Shown: positions 1-12,016 of the stretch, in pieces
Layout: each line of letters opens with the position of its first letter
Position numbering within the stretch: position 1 is the first letter of the stretch
Source: Elysia marginata
Lineage: Eukaryota > Mollusca > Gastropoda > Plakobranchidae
Assembly: GCA_019649035.1 (NCBI GenBank)
Contig: BMAT01009968.1
Span: 82,248-125,421 of the forward strand
Length of the DNA: 43,174 nucleotides
Reading direction: 5' to 3'
Position numbers and translations under genes: made by a program
The notes under the pieces: model-generated
The model's database searches: none
Told to the model about the DNA's origin: nothing
What the model saw: the letters and a program-made list of their open reading frames with translations, nothing else

Positions 1-1130
1 CCCCCTTTTTTTTTTATTTAAACACAGAACAAAACAAAAAAACGCTTTCAATCTAAGGCCGACGTGAACAAGTTAGTTCAAATCTCATAGAACAAACAAA
101 GATGGATTGCTTTCCTTGTGGGGTGATAACTATACTTTTTAATAGCTTTTACTAAGAAGGGGGAGGCAGAGAAAGAAGAGTCTGAAAGAAAGAAGTGGCT
201 AAGCGAGGGGGTCCAAAGGGAAAAAAAACCAGTAACCCCTAGTTTTTTGTCTGGGATAATGACAAATCATGGAAGTAAGGACAAAAGCTTAATTGTGGAG
301 AACACAACAGTAAAAATCAGATGCAAAAAGAGTGTGTGAGTGAACAAGCTCCCTGATTTGACATGTTTAATCTCCGCAATGTGGCAGTTAGTCATGATGT
401 ACCAGTATCATGTGGTTATATTCAACCAAATACATGTATATCCAGGAAATAAAGTTACATGCTAAACATAATAAGAGACAAAAGAAAAAAAAAGAATCTT
501 GGCTTAGGCTGCACCACTCCCTCACTAAGAACCTTTGGATGGAAGGAAAGGCATGGGCACAGATTTGGCCTGGTTAGTGATCACTTATCTCCCCTTGGCA
601 ATGCTTAAAAGGAGAACTTTAGAGATGTAAACAAAAATAGTGTGTGGGTTGATGAAAAAGTTTGTACACATGCTGGATGGGTTTGATAGTTCTGAATACA
701 GAATGTAATCTTAGTTAAAAAGCTTCAAGAATTAGAAGTAAGTAAAGTCTTTCCCACCCTTAGGACCTATAGACTCAAAGATCTTTTTTACCTTAATTAT
801 CTAAGAGAGCTATTCAGTGCTCATGATACACTGTTGCTTCCTTTAGATTGCACTAATCACACGAATAATACTAGTATACCCAGTAGAATTTACTTTGGTT
901 CCAAATACATGTAAACTTAAATCCTTGTCAAAATGTACCATTTTACGTGATCTAATATTATAATAGGCCTTTTTTTTGTGCATTTTGATACAGTGTTAAA
1001 ATGCACGGTTTTTATGGTCTAAAGTGCGTGGTGTATTTTAATGCAGCTTGAAAATGCACCGTCCTTTTAGAATATTCTTCCTCTTTCTCATGCTGTCTTT
1101 GTTTCTGTATACGCATACCGCGCATAAAAG
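1..1130 (+). other. Upstream GOLGA4 intron (partial)
   Basis: AT-rich sequence from the window edge (a C run followed by a T run) to the first exon. I see no exon with credible splice sites. A purine-rich run at about 157-225 is open in one frame but has no acceptor tract. Confidence 0.5.
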
Positions 1131-1258
1131 GAGATGGTGATGCAAAACCAGTCTGCTCTAACAGCATTCCAACAGGGCCGGGCAGGAGATCCTTCTCCTC
1201 TCCAGGAACAGGTTGTTCAACTCACAAGACAGTTGGAGCAGCAAAAGGAGTCTCATAG
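1131..1258 (+). CDS. GOLGA4: GOLGA4-like exon 1 of window (coiled coil)
   Basis: Encodes 42 codons plus two bases, including LQEQVVQLTRQLEQQKESH, a heptad-like coiled coil. The donor is AG|gtatat. An in-frame TAA at 1125-1127 forces the acceptor to be the AG at 1129-1130, or the next AG at 1132-1133. The pyrimidine tract lies somewhat far upstream (about 1075-1110), so the 5' edge is the least certain boundary in this gene. The ATG at 1134 is probably internal. Confidence 0.72.
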
Positions 1259-4200
1259 GTATATTAAGCCGGGGGGCGGGGGGGAACAGTCAGATCCATA
1301 AAGTTGAAACCTGGAGAATTTTTTTTTTAATTTGCTTAATCCTAACTTTATTTGCATGACAGATTTTGTCCTTTTGTAAAATATTCTGATAATTCAATTT
1401 TTTGGTTAACTCAAATCTAAATTTTATTTTTATGGTGTTTGAAATATCCAAATTGCATGTTGTAAAGATGTACAATTCTACATAGATCTTCATTGGTATT
1501 GTCTTAATTTTTAAATTGTCTTAATTTTTAAATTGTCTTAATTGTTAAACCCAATCGTTTAAAAAGTAAGAAATACTTGCTGGAATTTTGACCAAGATCA
1601 GTATTTAAGTAGTGTATATTTCTCTCCACCCTTGTTCAAATTTTGCCCTCGGTATAGAAGTATCAGGCTAGCAATATTTAGTTAAAGTGTCTACAGTCAT
1701 GTTGTTCAGTTCAGTGTAGAAGTATCTGGTCTTTACATTGTTGATTTAAAGTGACGTGGCAAAGTTGTTTTATTTTTTTATTTTTTTTGCCTTGATAAAG
1801 CTTGGAGTGTAGTTTGTGCTATTCAACCAGACTAAGAAAAGCTTGTGAAACCTTAAGGGTAAAGCATATGGCAGATGAAAACGCAGTTGTAGAACTACAG
1901 TCGAGTCCAAATACAGCAGAAACCTCATAATTTAAATCTATTTGGAATGAAGAAAAACTTCAAATTAAGAGAGTGACAAAGAATCAGGTCAATATTTCAA
2001 ACCACTTCTCAGTCCTATAGCACCTTCCTCTCCCAGCCCACTTTTGCTTAAATGCAAAAAAAAAACATTTTTGTTTGATGAGCCACAGACAAATCTATGT
2101 GGGTTCCAAAGTGTCATTTTAGTGCTTGTCATGAACCTTTAGTACTTTGGAGAAGTAATACTGCTGAAGATTAGAATACAAACTTTTATCCTTAATATGA
2201 ACTTTGAAATCAAGAGAATTTAACTTTATAAAATTTAAATTGTGAGTTCAAACCTAACAAAGCCAAAGAGGAAGAAGAAACCTCACATGTAGAAACTTTC
2301 AAGTTATGAGAAATTTGGATAATCTGGCTTCAAATTTGGAGGTTTCCACTGTAATGGAAACTTGAAAAATTTGAATAATCTATTAGTTGAAAGTAATCCC
2401 AGGTACCTGATTTTGAAAAGAAATAACCATATGGATAAAGTTTTAGTATTATTTTTTGTTAATTCAAACTTTTTTCATCAAAACACATAGTAAATTTGTC
2501 AGAAAATGAGAATAGATAATGTATGATATAGATAGTTTTGCTTCATTGATAGGCAGTTCAAATTCAAACTGAAATTCATGTTAAACAGTAATTTTTCATG
2601 TCAATAATAACGTAAAACAACAAAGCAAAAACCAACGAGAAGAGACCAAAGCAGGCTAACCACTTAAAAAGAAAATATGTTTTTATATTGGACAAATCCA
2701 AAACTCAAATTTTACTAACATTGCTCTTTCAGAGCAATAACAAGTAAAACAACTTAATTACATTTTGACTTTTAGGGAAACTTCAGTTATTTATGAGAAG
2801 GTTGAATATAAGGGCTAAAATTTTTTTTATCATTTGAAGGTCCTCAAAATTAAATTATTATGGTGCGGACTTTGAATGAACCATATAGTACTGTAATACT
2901 ACTTAATGTAAAAATCTTCAGATTGGAGCTGGCTGAGGTTCAGAGCAGGTTGGACATCAGTCGAGGTGCCCTACCTCAGCCTCTTCTGGCTGCCCCTGCG
3001 TTGCATTCCAGTTCACTGCACCAAGATATGGGAATTTCAGTGGAGATACAAAACTTAGAGCTGCATAATATGGATCTGCAGGTGAGGATTGCATTTGCTG
3101 GGGTTTTGTGACTGTTTTTCAAAATATGTTTAGAAAATATGTGTTTTTATGCTGCGTTTGGTAGGAATGATTTCAGTTTTATATTCTCTGAACATAATCA
3201 TTCTTACTGTTTTCCTTCGTCCTAATATTATTATTTTGTTCCAATGACAAGGAAATTCACATAATATGCCAAACAGCTGGTTGTTAGTCAACAATCCAAG
3301 TTTATCAGGCATGTGTATTGGTAATGCAAGTATGTGAATCGTTCATAGTCAATCTTGATTTAGATTTTTAAATTCTTTTCTAAAGAGGTCTCAAATTTAC
3401 ATATGGTGTTGAGACCCATCATTAAATTTTGATGAATTATGAATCTCATGCCATGTTCAGACCAGTTTCTCCTATGGATTAATTATGTCTCTGACAAAAG
3501 ATTGAAATTAAATGTTTTAACTAAATAAGGTGGCAGTTTTTATAAAAAAAAATTTATTTCACAAGGATACCAGTCATAGCATGCAAAAAATAATTAAGGT
3601 TTTACATATGTATTATTCTGCTAACTTAAGACTTGTATCTGATAAAAAAAATTCATGATATACGCAGGCACTATGGCATCAAAAGCTATTCTAGGTATAA
3701 ACTTAAATTTTCAATCCCTGATTAGTCGGGCCTGAGCCAGTTATATATCTCAGAAGTGAAATAAAGCAGTCAAATGATCATTGTAAGGTTTAATTCAGCT
3801 TTGACAGAAAAGCGCACAATGATTCGTATATTTCCATAGGATTTTTTACTGCGTCCACTGTATGTCATGTCAAGATACTAGATTTTAGATCTTATATAAG
3901 ACTTGGCTCCACTTGCAGTATTTCAGAAATTATTATTTTATTTTATTTTGAGAGTACAGTTGTAGGTCTCTGGGGTGGTTTAACTTCTGATGCAAACAAG
4001 AAAAATTGAAATAAAGATAAAACTCATTCTGTTATGCATTTACAAATCTTAAAAATTATTGACTTACTTTGTGCCATTTCTTCTGTAAAGAGGAAGCCTA
4101 CAAAATTATTTGAATTTTTTTTATAATTATTTATTGTCTGCAGACATGATCTTTTGTAGAGACAGTGTTTAGACTGTATGAGGGAGGGGAAAGGGTAGAA

Positions 4201-7200
4201 ATGCCTGGCGACCAATACAAATGAGTCCCATGTTAGAAATTTGAATTTGAGAAAACGCCTTTTGAAAGTAATTATTTTCCTCTTTTCCTCAATATTTTAA
4301 ATGAAAAGAGGACTTAGGTTTATTTCTTTCCAAGAAAATTTGGTAACTTCAAGTAATTTTAATGGTATAAAGCTGAACAAAAGCTTTTTAAATAATATCT
4401 ATGCCTCATATTGTGACAATTGTGAGGTATTTGACTAATTCGGGCTGATTTTTAGACAAATTATGTGAACGTTTAACCTCCATGAATTTTTTTTTTGCTA
4501 AAATAACAATTTCTTGGCGTATTTATGATAGATTCTCAGCAGATTCTGCAGCAGTATTGTTGAATATTTCCTATTCAGTTTTTTCCTTAATTGTCTAACC
4601 TAAACAGGCGCAAGTGTCACACCTCAACGGGGAACTAAGCCAATTCAAGATCAAAGAGAGAGAACTAACTAAAAAGGTAATATCAAACAAAGGAATGGTG
4701 AAGCATTTTATGGTGCAATAATAAACTTTAATTTTTTAGCTTTTCAACTCATGTTTCATGTTTAAGACTAATAAGAGTATAAGATATTCCTTATGAGTGA
4801 ACTTTAGAAGATAATGTTCGTTAAAAAGTTTACATGCAAACTTTTGAAAACAAATTGTCTAGACACTTGCACCACGGTGATTAAAAGCCTCCTTGCTTAG
4901 CTCTTACTGGAGCTCCAAATAAAGCCATCTTTTACCTGCTAAATAGTGAGGTAGCTAAAGTTGAAAATACGAAAGATTGAAAAGGTGCACTTAGTCATAT
5001 GATGAGTTTGGTGATCATGGAGATAAATATGTGGGGGGTCCTACAGAATGAAGCTACATGCAGAATTTGCTGTTTAGGAGTTATATACATCATCGGAAGA
5101 AAGGCCTGTAAAAGCTCTTAAAGATGGTAAAAATTATTTTAATATCTTAATTAGGACCTAAGCCATTGCATATAAAAGACGAGATATCCAATTGGCCTAC
5201 ATTGAAAAAAGTAGAGAAAAAAAGGAACTTATCTAAGTTTTCATAATATAACAGTCCAAAGTTTGTTACAGTGTTTTTAAAACTGTTGAAAAAAACACAT
5301 TTAACATTTGTTTCAACTGTCTCATAAATGGATATGATAAAAAACATAGACGTTCATATGATGTGAAGATATTTAGACTTGAGTAAAAATTTGACCCAGC
5401 ACTTGAAAATGCCGTTATTTTAAATCAGCTGGCAGCACTTGTTGACTCATCTTGTTGGAGCGTGACACATGTTTAATCTTAGTATAGAGTCCTTTTTGGT
5501 CTCTCTGGTGAGAAACTATTTCTATTTTGCAGTTTTCGTCATGAAAATTTCCACTTCCAGATTGCCATATTGGAGAAAGGAAACAAATCAGGTACAGAGG
5601 ATGATGATTCTCTTCTCAGTTTAGATGGGTCTTATTTAAACCATGAAGATTCAGCTGTGTTCCGAGAGCCTACAGAGTATGAGGTAGGTGATCTGCTGAT
5701 TATATTAAAACAAGTTATAGGACAGAGCTGTTAAACATACAGAAAAAGTGAAACAAGTCTTTAAATGAAGCAAGTCTTTTCAAATGGCGAATAGTATTTT
5801 ACAAACTTGTCTCAATATTTATTTAGCAATAAAATTTTGTTTCCACATTTTAAATCAACTCAGTAAGATATTATGTAACGGTGTATGATGTTTTTTATAT
5901 GCTAATAGTAATACTATTGGTTGTGTACCTTTTAAATGCTAATCCTCTTCAGACACTCCTTTTACCTTATTCATACCCTAACATTATTTCTCTTTTAATT
6001 TTTGTTCCTCTTTCTTGCCAGTATCTCAAAAACATTCTTTATGAGTATATGATGGGAAAAGAGACAAAGGTAAGCTATCATTTGGGTTGGTATATTGTGC
6101 AGAAGTTGAGATCTTGAGATCTTCAGCAGTTTAGGCTGTGATAGAGGGTCGTGAATCTGTCATTTGTGATAATGAAAAAAGCATTTTCGTACATTACATA
6201 GAAAATAGCAACACTGTAGTGTAAAAAAATAACTTGATGTTACACATGTTGACTGTCCTTAATTTTTTTTTCATAAATCTCAAATGAATTGACTAAGCAG
6301 TATAGAAAATTATCACACCAAGAATCTGTTGGTCAAGATGCCAGACAAAATTTTGTCTTAAACTGTGATTTTCTTTTATTTTTTACCAGCACTATGTTTG
6401 TTTTTTTTAGACAAAATTTATGACAATACACATCCTTGTCATTCAAAAGGAATAAACGATAATAACCCTTTCCAACCCTTATAATGGTTACCACCAAAAA
6501 CACTAGAAGGCCCATAAAAATGGTCTTAAACTAAGTTTATTCCTAAATAAAGATAAAGAGTGTTGATTTTAGCACCTATTCCACTAATGGTTTCACTCTC
6601 AGTGCTTTACAAGGGTTTCCTATGGGCCATACCAACCAAATTACCCCCTGATCTTACAAAGGAGTGAAAGGGCACCACTTAAGCACACAGACAAGATCTT
6701 TCACTGCCCACAGCCGAGTACTCATTTTAAGTTCTGAGTTATTGCACTACTGCACTAGATGAGAATGAATCCAAGTGGCCTGATTTTCTTCCTTTTATAA
6801 AAAATTAGACTTAAAGTTGTCATATTGTAAAAGCCATAAAGGTATTACCAAGTTCTAACAACCTTTATAACACATTTTGAACACGTTTTTGATGGTCTCT
6901 TAAGTGGATATAATTGAAAAAAATTATAAAGTTTGAGTTCATGCAAAAAGAAATTTGCAGTACAAATTTGACAAAGTACTGTCTATGTCAGAATGATATG
7001 CTGTGTTACATTTTCATAATGTAAAGCCAAGCTTTGGCCCAGCTTTAGTGATAAGTTTGATGTTAGAAAAAAGCTCTAGCCAACTTAAACTCTACTTTGT
7101 AAGACTTTTTCACCTTAATTTGTCTTGGAAAAGTTTTAATCATGCATAAAATATCTAATATCCAGGACCAAATGACATTTTGTTAAGTTCACCTCACCAA

Positions 7201-10200
7201 AAAAATAACCTCCACTCCATGCAGTGGTCTTTTTTTTTTTTATTTGTTTTACATAAATCTTCCAACCATTGCAAACGAATCGGTTGTCCTGATTTTCATA
7301 TTCTAATGCCTTGATTTATTCTGAGTTTCCAGATATTAAGAATTGCATGAAATTATAAATATTTTGTGGAAAGATATCGAATACTTTTTTTTATTTAACA
7401 TATTGGGATGGAGAAGAATGAAAGTCGACTTTCAGAATTTGTTTTTTCTCAAATTGTCTGACACCAGAATTTGTTTTTCTCAAATTGTCTGACACCAGAA
7501 TTTGTTTGTCTCAGTTTGGCCGACACCAGAATCCTTTTCCCTGGTTGTGAGACATAATTCAACGTATTGGATTTTTTACTGTTTGCACTGTGAGGCCTCA
7601 GAAAAATCTCCAAGGATTACATGCTTATTATTACGCTTCTTAGACTGTGTGTTTGAATTATTCATTCTTATTTTAAAAATTACACTTAGAAAAAAGGTTT
7701 TTGTTGTTTTATTTTTGTATCATCTTTTAGAACATTTTGACTCTTTCAGACTTTGGCAAAGGTAATAGCTACAGTGGTGAAGTTCTCTGATGAGCAGACG
7801 CAAAACATTTTGGCAAGAACAGACTCTAAACTGGTATGAATAATCAATATATTTGTATCTTTTCATTCGTTTATCGTGTGTTTGCATGTTGACAGATCAT
7901 GTTGCTGCCTAATTTTCTTTTTAATTGAGTGTTGGATTTCAAATGAAGGCAAAAGTTCAATGTGTTTTTATTCTTTGCTTCTGAAATGAAAATTAATAAT
8001 GAACTATTGATTTTATCAGAAATTGATGAATTTTGTTTATGAATTCCTAGATGTTATTTTAAGTTCTGAAGTTTGATGTCTCTGATTTCTCTGTCTTGTA
8101 GCATGGATGAAGATATTCCTAATTATTTCAAGAGCATTTTAAGCTATCCCATTATTTCAAATTAATTTTCATTATTGGGCTTTTCAGACTAGAAGGAACA
8201 AAAGAAAGCACTAGAATAATGGAAGTAAGAATGTTTCAAAGTAAAAGGTACTTGTACACTGGTTTCTTTTCTTTTTTTATCTGCTGAGACCTCTTTATGA
8301 GAAATCATATTGATTTGTAGTGGGATACTTGACAGCATAGCTGGGGTTAATGACAGTGGTTTTTGCTGTTTGACAAAAGGCACAAAACGTTGGGCTTTTT
8401 ATATTCATTATTGAATCCTCTTTCTTTTTGTATTCTGTTTTTCTTGCCACATGTTGAGGGATTGGTTCCCAACTTTTGTCATTCGCAAATCTACAGTATA
8501 ATATGAAATATTTTAAAGTTACCAGTCACTATTTTAATGTAAATTTAACGAGAACAGCAGTTAGTAGGAGAAAAATATTGCTTTGTCAAAATCATGTACT
8601 TAGCCTTTGCCTGTACTTGTGTTATTTCTACAGCCTTAACAGTTACATCAGTTATCATGGGTATTTATGAAGCATTTGTCTCACCCATTTACTGCATCAT
8701 TTTTTTTCTTCTTTTCATTCTATTCATACTTATCAGACATTTTATTTGGTTCCTAAGTAAAAATTCCTCCACCCCAATCTTACAGGCCTTAAAATTTTTA
8801 TTCTATCAAAGGAAACAATTATGTGTTGGAAATATATTTAGTATTATAATCAAAAGAACAAAACTCTAACCTTACTCAAGAATCTTGTTATAATAAAGTT
8901 TCTGGGACTGCAAAGATCAGTTTCATTCAGAAATAATGACCTAGCAAAAGAAGTCTGTGCTAAAAGTTTACAACCCTAGACCTAGACTCAATTAAGTTGT
9001 TTTTGTTGGGTTTTTTTGTCTCCTTGAAATTGTTATGGAGGTTGCTAGAAAATGTCATAGATGTAGTCAATTCTGATTTTTTTTTTTTACATTTTGTTCT
9101 TTGGTTTTTCCTCTTTAAGTTTAATTGAGGAACATCAAAATAGAATATAAGGTTTTTTAATTTTTTTGTTACTTATTTTAGCTCATTTTCTCATTTTCGA
9201 TAAACTCAAAAATAGTTTGTGCTTGAAATTTCTGTTTTGGTTCAGCCGTACAATTTAATTAAAAAGTTCTTTAGTTTAACAAAGTTTCAATACATATGCA
9301 CTTTTGACATTCTGTGCAGAAGCTAAAATTTTTAGGGAAAGATAAAAAGATATATATTTTTTTTAATTATTTGAATATGTATCCTAAGTTGCATTTCAAC
9401 AAGTTGTGGGATTTCTTTCCCAGGAAAATTGAAGAAATTGAATATCTTGCTTGCAAAATGCTGGTTCTGGGTGGTTTTGTTTCTGTGCATTAAATTATGT
9501 TCACTGTTTTTTCTTTTACTTCTTTTTTGGACATTCTATTATTGATATGTTTTGAACACTAACATTTTGTCGTTGTAATTGAGTCAACATCGTTCTTTTT
9601 TCTCCCTTAGCATCTCTTTAAAGCTCTGCAATAATTTAGGGTGCTTATAAAAAGGAATAATTAAGAGCCCAATAAACTTTCTGAGAATAGCAACGGCCAT
9701 CAATTGGAACAAACAAGATTAAAACTTTTTGAATTTTCTTTTTCCATCGGAGTTGTGATAACTGTCATTAAAAATGAAATTAATGCTCGCGAACAGGATT
9801 TTTTACAACATGGTCACATCGTATCTGTGCCTGTGATTTTTAAAAAATGCCGCTTGAACATGACTTTTTCCTTGGTCTCAGATGATTATTATAATTATAG
9901 GCTGAAGGTCAAAAACTTGACTTTCTATGTTAGAAAGTTCTACAGTATTTAGGTATAGCCATTAAATGCAGTGTGGTATCTTTTTGGGCTGATTTTCTCG
10001 GTAGGTTAGTGCGAATGTTCTCTTATAGTTACATATATGATTTTTTGCAGTTTAGTCTCACCATAAAATAATGTATGCACCAGATGTTAACAAAGATTTT
10101 TTGGTGCGTAATGATTGTTTATCTTTGAAAATTCCATCAGCAAATTTTTAAGTGAATGAGAAAAATGGAATTGTTCACAAAAATGGAGTGTTGGGCTTGG

Positions 10201-12016
10201 TACTCAAAAATTAAAATTTTTACTGAAAAAATACAATTTTAAAAAATAGATTTTTTTCCTCTTCGTATAATCTTTCAAATTTTGTTAGGGACAAATTTTC
10301 AGTTGGCCTATGCTACTAATATCAAGTGAAAATTGGTTTTTAGAATTTGTTTCTCTGTTAGTTGGGCGGCTTTTTATTATGCAATTATAATTGGGATCTT
10401 TTTTTAAGTTATGAAATATTGTAACTTGTGGTTTAGAAGGTAAAAACGGATAGCAATGTTAGCACTTGGGTTTAGTCAGTAAGAATTGATACCAATGAGC
10501 AAGCTGAGGTATATTGACAGCTTTTTGTGCTCAGTGTTCACAAAACTGTTTTCTAACCCAGAATAAGTGGTGACTGGGTTCATATTTCCATTTTTTGTTA
10601 TTGTTGTTGATGTTTGTTTTTTGTTTCTGTATGAAATTTGGTAGAATTCTACACTTATTGAATCATACAAGGGTTTTATTTTATATCACTGAATATCTTT
10701 ATTTTTATATCTATTTTTAGTTTTAAAAGAATGTTAGGTTTATGGTTTATAGACGCACATCTAAGTTGACAGTCTCCTTTTTTTCCCATGAAAAAAAAAA
10801 ACAAGGACAAATTAAGGAATTTAAATGAAACGTTTGGTTGACTAACAGAAGTCATGGATGTTTATTAAAAAATGGAAAGCTTTGGGGAATAAAATGGGTG
10901 TTTGAGAATGTTTTGATGGAAGTTTGAGAGTATATTTGCTTAGTCTAACCCCTGCATGAAGCAGACCTGATAAGACAGGTAGAGTTTATTGTGTAAAGTT
11001 TCATGGTAGATAAAAGATGGTTAAACTTGCTTAGCTGCATACTTTGTTGACACAATACATGTAGTTTGAATTTTACATTGATGCTTTTTATTGTGGAAAG
11101 TCTTTATTTTTTCTCTCCCAAAAAAGATGTATCAAAGGGCTGCCTGAATAAACCTGAACGTTATCCTGGCTCTCTTATATTTGTATTTATAAAATTTCAA
11201 CATCCAGAATCTTTTTGTTTTTCAAGGAAGAGGAGCTATTGCAATAAAAAGTAAAGCCAGCCTATTTTAACATGAGATATTGAAGCAAAGACTCATGTTC
11301 AAATAAAATCCGGCGGAAGGAATTTAGTGGTTTTTTCTCTAAATTAACCTCAACAAGAAAAATACAAGTGCATTGGGGACTAGAATAGATTTAAGTAATA
11401 CAGCTAGATTCTTAAACACCAAATCTCTTTTGGTGTTTGGCCTAGGAGCTGGTCACCTAGGGCAAGGTAGAACAACTTTGATTAACTTTTTTAACTCAGT
11501 GTATTTTAATGTTTGAGAAAGGGTAACGAAATTAATGACAAAAAGGGTTGCTAATGACAGTTTTTCTCTTGATGGTTTTTTCTTTTGTCAAATACAAACT
11601 TCTAGTCTCTAGGTACAATGTCAACTTTAATAGTAGTTGATTTCAAAAGTGTGATTACCAACTAAGTAAATGGACATACCTAGGATGGTTACATCATCAA
11701 ACATTATTCATTTTAAATATGCAGCTTTTCCATTGCCAAATACAATTGTGTAGAGTGGAATAAACTTGTGTGAAGTATAAACAGTTTTTTGTAAGAATAA
11801 TAAGTTTTGGTTTCCAAATACATTTAAATAGATGCCATTTTGAACTAGTTTCATTGTTATTTTTATCAATCGCAAAAATATTTGAAGCAGTGGCAGGAAC
11901 GAAAAGATATAATTGGAGTGTTACATTGAATTCAATAGCACTTTTATTATTGAGACTTTATTGGCACCTAATATTTGTGCTTTTTATTCTTTCCACAGGC
12001 ATGGCTTTCCTCATAA
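1131..12016 (+). CDS. GOLGA4: Golgin-245/GOLGA4-like GRIP-domain golgin, C-terminal part (7 exons)
   Basis: Golgins of this type are long coiled-coil tethers on the trans-Golgi, held there by a C-terminal GRIP domain that binds the GTPase Arl1. Exons by GT-AG splicing with unbroken frame: 1131-1258, 2922-3081, 4608-4676, 5561-5683, 6022-6069, 7750-7833, 11999-12016. Together they give 209 residues and a stop. Residues 1-119 are polar and partly coiled-coil. An acidic serine-rich linker (about 120-150) follows, then the GRIP domain (about 155-205) with EPTEYEYLKN, YEYMMGKETK and a KFSDEQTQNIL segment. From memory, human golgin-245 has EPTEFEYLRK, FEYMMGRETK and KFPDDQTQKIL at the same places and ends SWLRSSS; this protein ends KLAWLSS. 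Golgin-97, GCC88 and GCC185 have different GRIP sequences. Partial gene: the N-terminal exons lie upstream of the window. The assignment is recalled family knowledge, not a database search. Confidence 0.88.
1499..1549. repeat. Tandem repeat, 3 x 17 bp
   Basis: The unit ttgtcttaatttttaaa occurs three times back to back; the third copy has one change. It sits in the intron after the first visible GOLGA4 exon. Confidence 0.9.
1914..2351 (+). mobile_element. MITE-like element, pogo/mariner-type ends, copy 1
   Basis: Ends are CAGCAGAAACCTC on the left and, inverted, CAGTGGAAACCTCC on the right. TA flanks both sides (1912-1913, 2352-2353), as expected for a TA target duplication. No coding capacity in 438 bp. 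A diverged copy lies in reverse orientation at 42553-42973; shared blocks include gagttcaaa, ctaacaaagccaaagagg, agcaccttcctct and ttatgagaaat in the same order. Confidence 0.72.
2922..3081 (+). CDS. GOLGA4: GOLGA4-like exon 2 of window
   Basis: Acceptor aaatcttcag, donor CAG|gtgagg. The first base completes an Arg codon started in the previous exon, and then 53 codons follow. The text runs LELAEVQSRL, a Pro/Ala/Leu stretch that interrupts the coiled coil, then EIQNLELHNMDLQ, again heptad-like. Confidence 0.85.
3082..4607 (+). other. GOLGA4 intron, no further features seen
   Basis: AT-rich intron of about 1.5 kb. The short open frames on the minus strand have no family resemblance or splice context. 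The next intron (4677-5560) and that at 5684-6021 are likewise plain. Confidence 0.6.
4608..4676 (+). CDS. GOLGA4: GOLGA4-like exon 3 of window (coiled coil)
   Basis: A 23-codon exon, phase 0 on both sides, with acceptor ctaaacag and donor AAG|gtaata. It encodes SHLNGELSQFKIKERELTKK, a charged amphipathic helix that continues the coiled coil. Confidence 0.85.
5561..5683 (+). CDS. GOLGA4: GOLGA4-like exon 4 of window (linker and start of GRIP)
   Basis: 41 codons, phase 0 both sides, with acceptor cacttccag and donor GAG|gtaggt. It has an acidic, serine-rich linker (TEDDDSLLSLDGSYLNHEDS) followed by VFREPTEYE, the entry to the GRIP domain. Confidence 0.92.
6022..6069 (+). CDS. GOLGA4: GOLGA4-like exon 5 of window (GRIP core)
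   Basis: 16 codons, YLKNILYEYMMGKETK, phase 0 both sides, with acceptor tttcttgccag and donor AAG|gtaagc. The leading Tyr is at the place of the invariant GRIP tyrosine that contacts Arl1 in characterised members. It is the first residue after the exon junction. Confidence 0.95.
6590..6765 (-). repeat. Diverged SINE-like fragment, copy A
   Basis: Shares agtgctttaca, agatctttcactgcc and a (g)agtactcatttta block, in the same order and spacing, with 20285-20450. The block resembles, in reverse, the aaatgggtaccc motif of the SINE at 22437. Read on the minus strand this would be a SINE central domain with a taaagcact tail. Homology of the two copies is visible; the SINE label is inferred. Confidence 0.5.
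7433..7530. repeat. Tandem repeat, 3 x about 31-32 bp
   Basis: The unit begins cagaatttgtttt and ends ctgacac. Copies 1 and 2 differ by one T; copy 3 has several substitutions. It lies in the GOLGA4 intron 220 bp before the GRIP exon at 7750. Confidence 0.9.
7750..7833 (+). CDS. GOLGA4: GOLGA4-like exon 6 of window (GRIP C-terminal half)
   Basis: 28 codons, phase 0 both sides, with acceptor actctttcag and donor CTG|gtatga. It encodes TLAKVIATVVKFSDEQTQN and then ILARTDSKL, the last two helices of the GRIP dimer. A three-copy tandem repeat lies about 220 bp upstream in the intron. Confidence 0.95.
7834..11998 (+). other. Large GOLGA4 intron before the last coding exon
   Basis: A 4.2-kb AT-rich intron. 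Apart from possible alternative terminal exons (see findings) I see no gene, repeat or RNA in it. The short frames at 8476-8869 and 9704-9952 lack family resemblance. Confidence 0.6.
11999..12016 (+). CDS. GOLGA4: GOLGA4-like last coding exon (AWLSS-stop)
   Basis: Acceptor ttttattctttccacag is the best polypyrimidine tract in the 4.2-kb intron. In phase 0 it gives GCA TGG CTT TCC TCA TAA, so the protein ends KLAWLSS. Vertebrate golgin-245 ends with a similar Trp-Leu-x-Ser-Ser tail. A poly(A) signal with a GT-rich element follows about 280 bp later. Confidence 0.8.
   Translation, partial: AWLSS

Noticed and set aside
157-225. Purine-rich, Glu/Lys-rich open stretch as a further golgin exon
   Set aside because: No pyrimidine tract before it and no donor that would join phase 0 to 1131.
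6000-6117. Single-exon 78-residue frame through the GRIP exon (5881-6117)
   Set aside because: The upstream and downstream parts are intron; only 6022-6069 is exon.
8336-8350. Alternative GOLGA4 end encoding HSWG-stop
   Set aside because: In phase and contains Trp, but the acceptor lacks a pyrimidine tract and the 11999 exon fits the family tail better.
10049-10071. Alternative GOLGA4 end encoding FSLTIK-stop after tttttttgcag
   Set aside because: Reasonable acceptor but no similarity to known tails and no poly(A) signal with a downstream element close by.
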